Origin: CALMNV01 sp035688975
GTDB taxonomy: Bacteria; Actinomycetota; Actinomycetes; Actinomycetales; Dermatophilaceae
Direction of reading: 5' to 3'
Assembly: GCF_035688975.1 (NCBI RefSeq)
Contig: NZ_DASSMH010000046.1
Location: 1 to 5,942 of the forward strand
DNA: 5,942 nucleotides
Part shown: piece after piece, positions 5,822-5,942 of the stretch
Layout of the letters: each line of letters begins with the position of its first letter
Position numbering within the stretch: position 1 is the stretch's first letter
Notes under the pieces: model-generated
Told to the model about the DNA's origin: nothing
What the model saw: the letters and a program-made list of their open reading frames with translations, nothing else
The model's database searches: none
Made by a program: the position numbers and the translations under genes

Positions 5822-5839
5822 GCCGCGCGGCCGCGCGGC
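5822..5839. repeat. 18-bp perfect GC palindrome next to the deoC -10
   Basis: GCCGCGCGGCCGCGCGGC reads the same on both strands and is made of two tandem copies of the palindromic half GCCGCGCGG. It directly abuts the candidate -10 of deoC and covers the spacer and -35 region. It could be a regulator binding site or form a hairpin in RNA from either strand. In such GC-rich DNA a simple GC palindrome can also arise by chance, so the role is only inferred. Confidence 0.55.
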
Positions 5840-5868
5840 CGACTCGGGCCGCGGGGGGCGACGCCGCC

Positions 5869-5874
5869 TACCAT
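5869..5874 (+). promoter_or_regulatory. Possible divergent -10 element (TACCAT)
   Basis: TACCAT on the plus strand fits TAnnnT and faces away from deoC. Transcription would start near 5881 and run through the 12-bp repeats; a GGAGA at 5936-5940 could be a ribosome binding site for a gene starting just past the window. No ATG, GTG or TTG occurs on the plus strand from 5881 to 5942. No -35 is visible, so this is a weak call. Confidence 0.25.
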
Positions 5875-5887
5875 CGAGGAGAGGATC

Positions 5888-5923
5888 GGCGGCGAGCAAG
5901 GCGGCGAGCAAGGCGGCGAGCAA
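5888..5923. repeat. Three exact tandem copies of a 12-bp unit
   Basis: GGCGGCGAGCAA occurs three times head to tail (5888-5899, 5900-5911, 5912-5923), followed by a partial copy (GGCG). The unit is a multiple of three. Read on the minus strand it gives LLAA repeats in a frame open from 5941 to the TAG at 5819-5821; on the plus strand one frame gives GGEQ repeats. It may lie in a 5' untranslated leader of a divergent gene or in the end of an upstream minus-strand gene. The rest of 5840-5942 shows no complete gene. Confidence 0.9.
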
Positions 5924-5942
5924 GGCGCCCAGCACGGAGACG

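Noticed and set aside
5888..5923. CRISPR array or integrated repeat array
   Set aside because: The units are 12 bp, directly adjacent and without spacers, so this is a simple tandem repeat.

Overview
The window is very GC-rich, and nearly every third codon position is G or C. It starts with a 5S rRNA of clear actinobacterial type. Two genes have TAnnnT promoter elements placed so that their mRNAs would be leaderless, which is common in actinomycetes. The best reading is a chromosomal segment of a high-GC actinomycete. A Micrococcales member is plausible but not proven.

Layout from left to right. Bases 1-195 are the end of an rRNA operon: spacer, 5S rRNA, and a nested hairpin terminator without a T-run. 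Bases 274-1841 are a plus-strand two-gene operon: a small degenerate cupin protein, then adenosine deaminase (add), joined by an ATGA stop/start overlap. Bases 5809 down to 1774 are a minus-strand operon read right to left: deoxyribose-phosphate aldolase (deoC), a full-length NAD(P)-dependent aldehyde dehydrogenase, a half-length aldehyde dehydrogenase-like protein lacking its catalytic domain (again with an ATGA overlap), and a uridine-kinase-like P-loop protein. The kinase and add converge, and their coding ends overlap by 68 bp. Bases 5822-5942 hold an 18-bp GC palindrome and three exact copies of a 12-bp repeat, and no complete gene.

The genes fit one theme, (deoxy)nucleoside breakdown and salvage. 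Add deaminates adenosine and deoxyadenosine. A nucleoside phosphorylase and a phosphopentomutase, not in the window, would produce deoxyribose 5-phosphate. DeoC splits that into glyceraldehyde 3-phosphate and acetaldehyde, and the aldehyde dehydrogenase would oxidise acetaldehyde to acetate. The kinase would phosphorylate uridine/cytidine or a related small substrate.

The most interesting feature is the aldehyde dehydrogenase pair. A complete catalytic unit is followed, with a 4-base overlap, by a non-catalytic ALDH-fold unit. Together they have the size and domain order of the two-domain ALDH16 family, but encoded as two polypeptides. A second notable feature is a perfect 15-bp stem-loop, terminator-like in form, lying inside the first 20 codons of the kinase gene.
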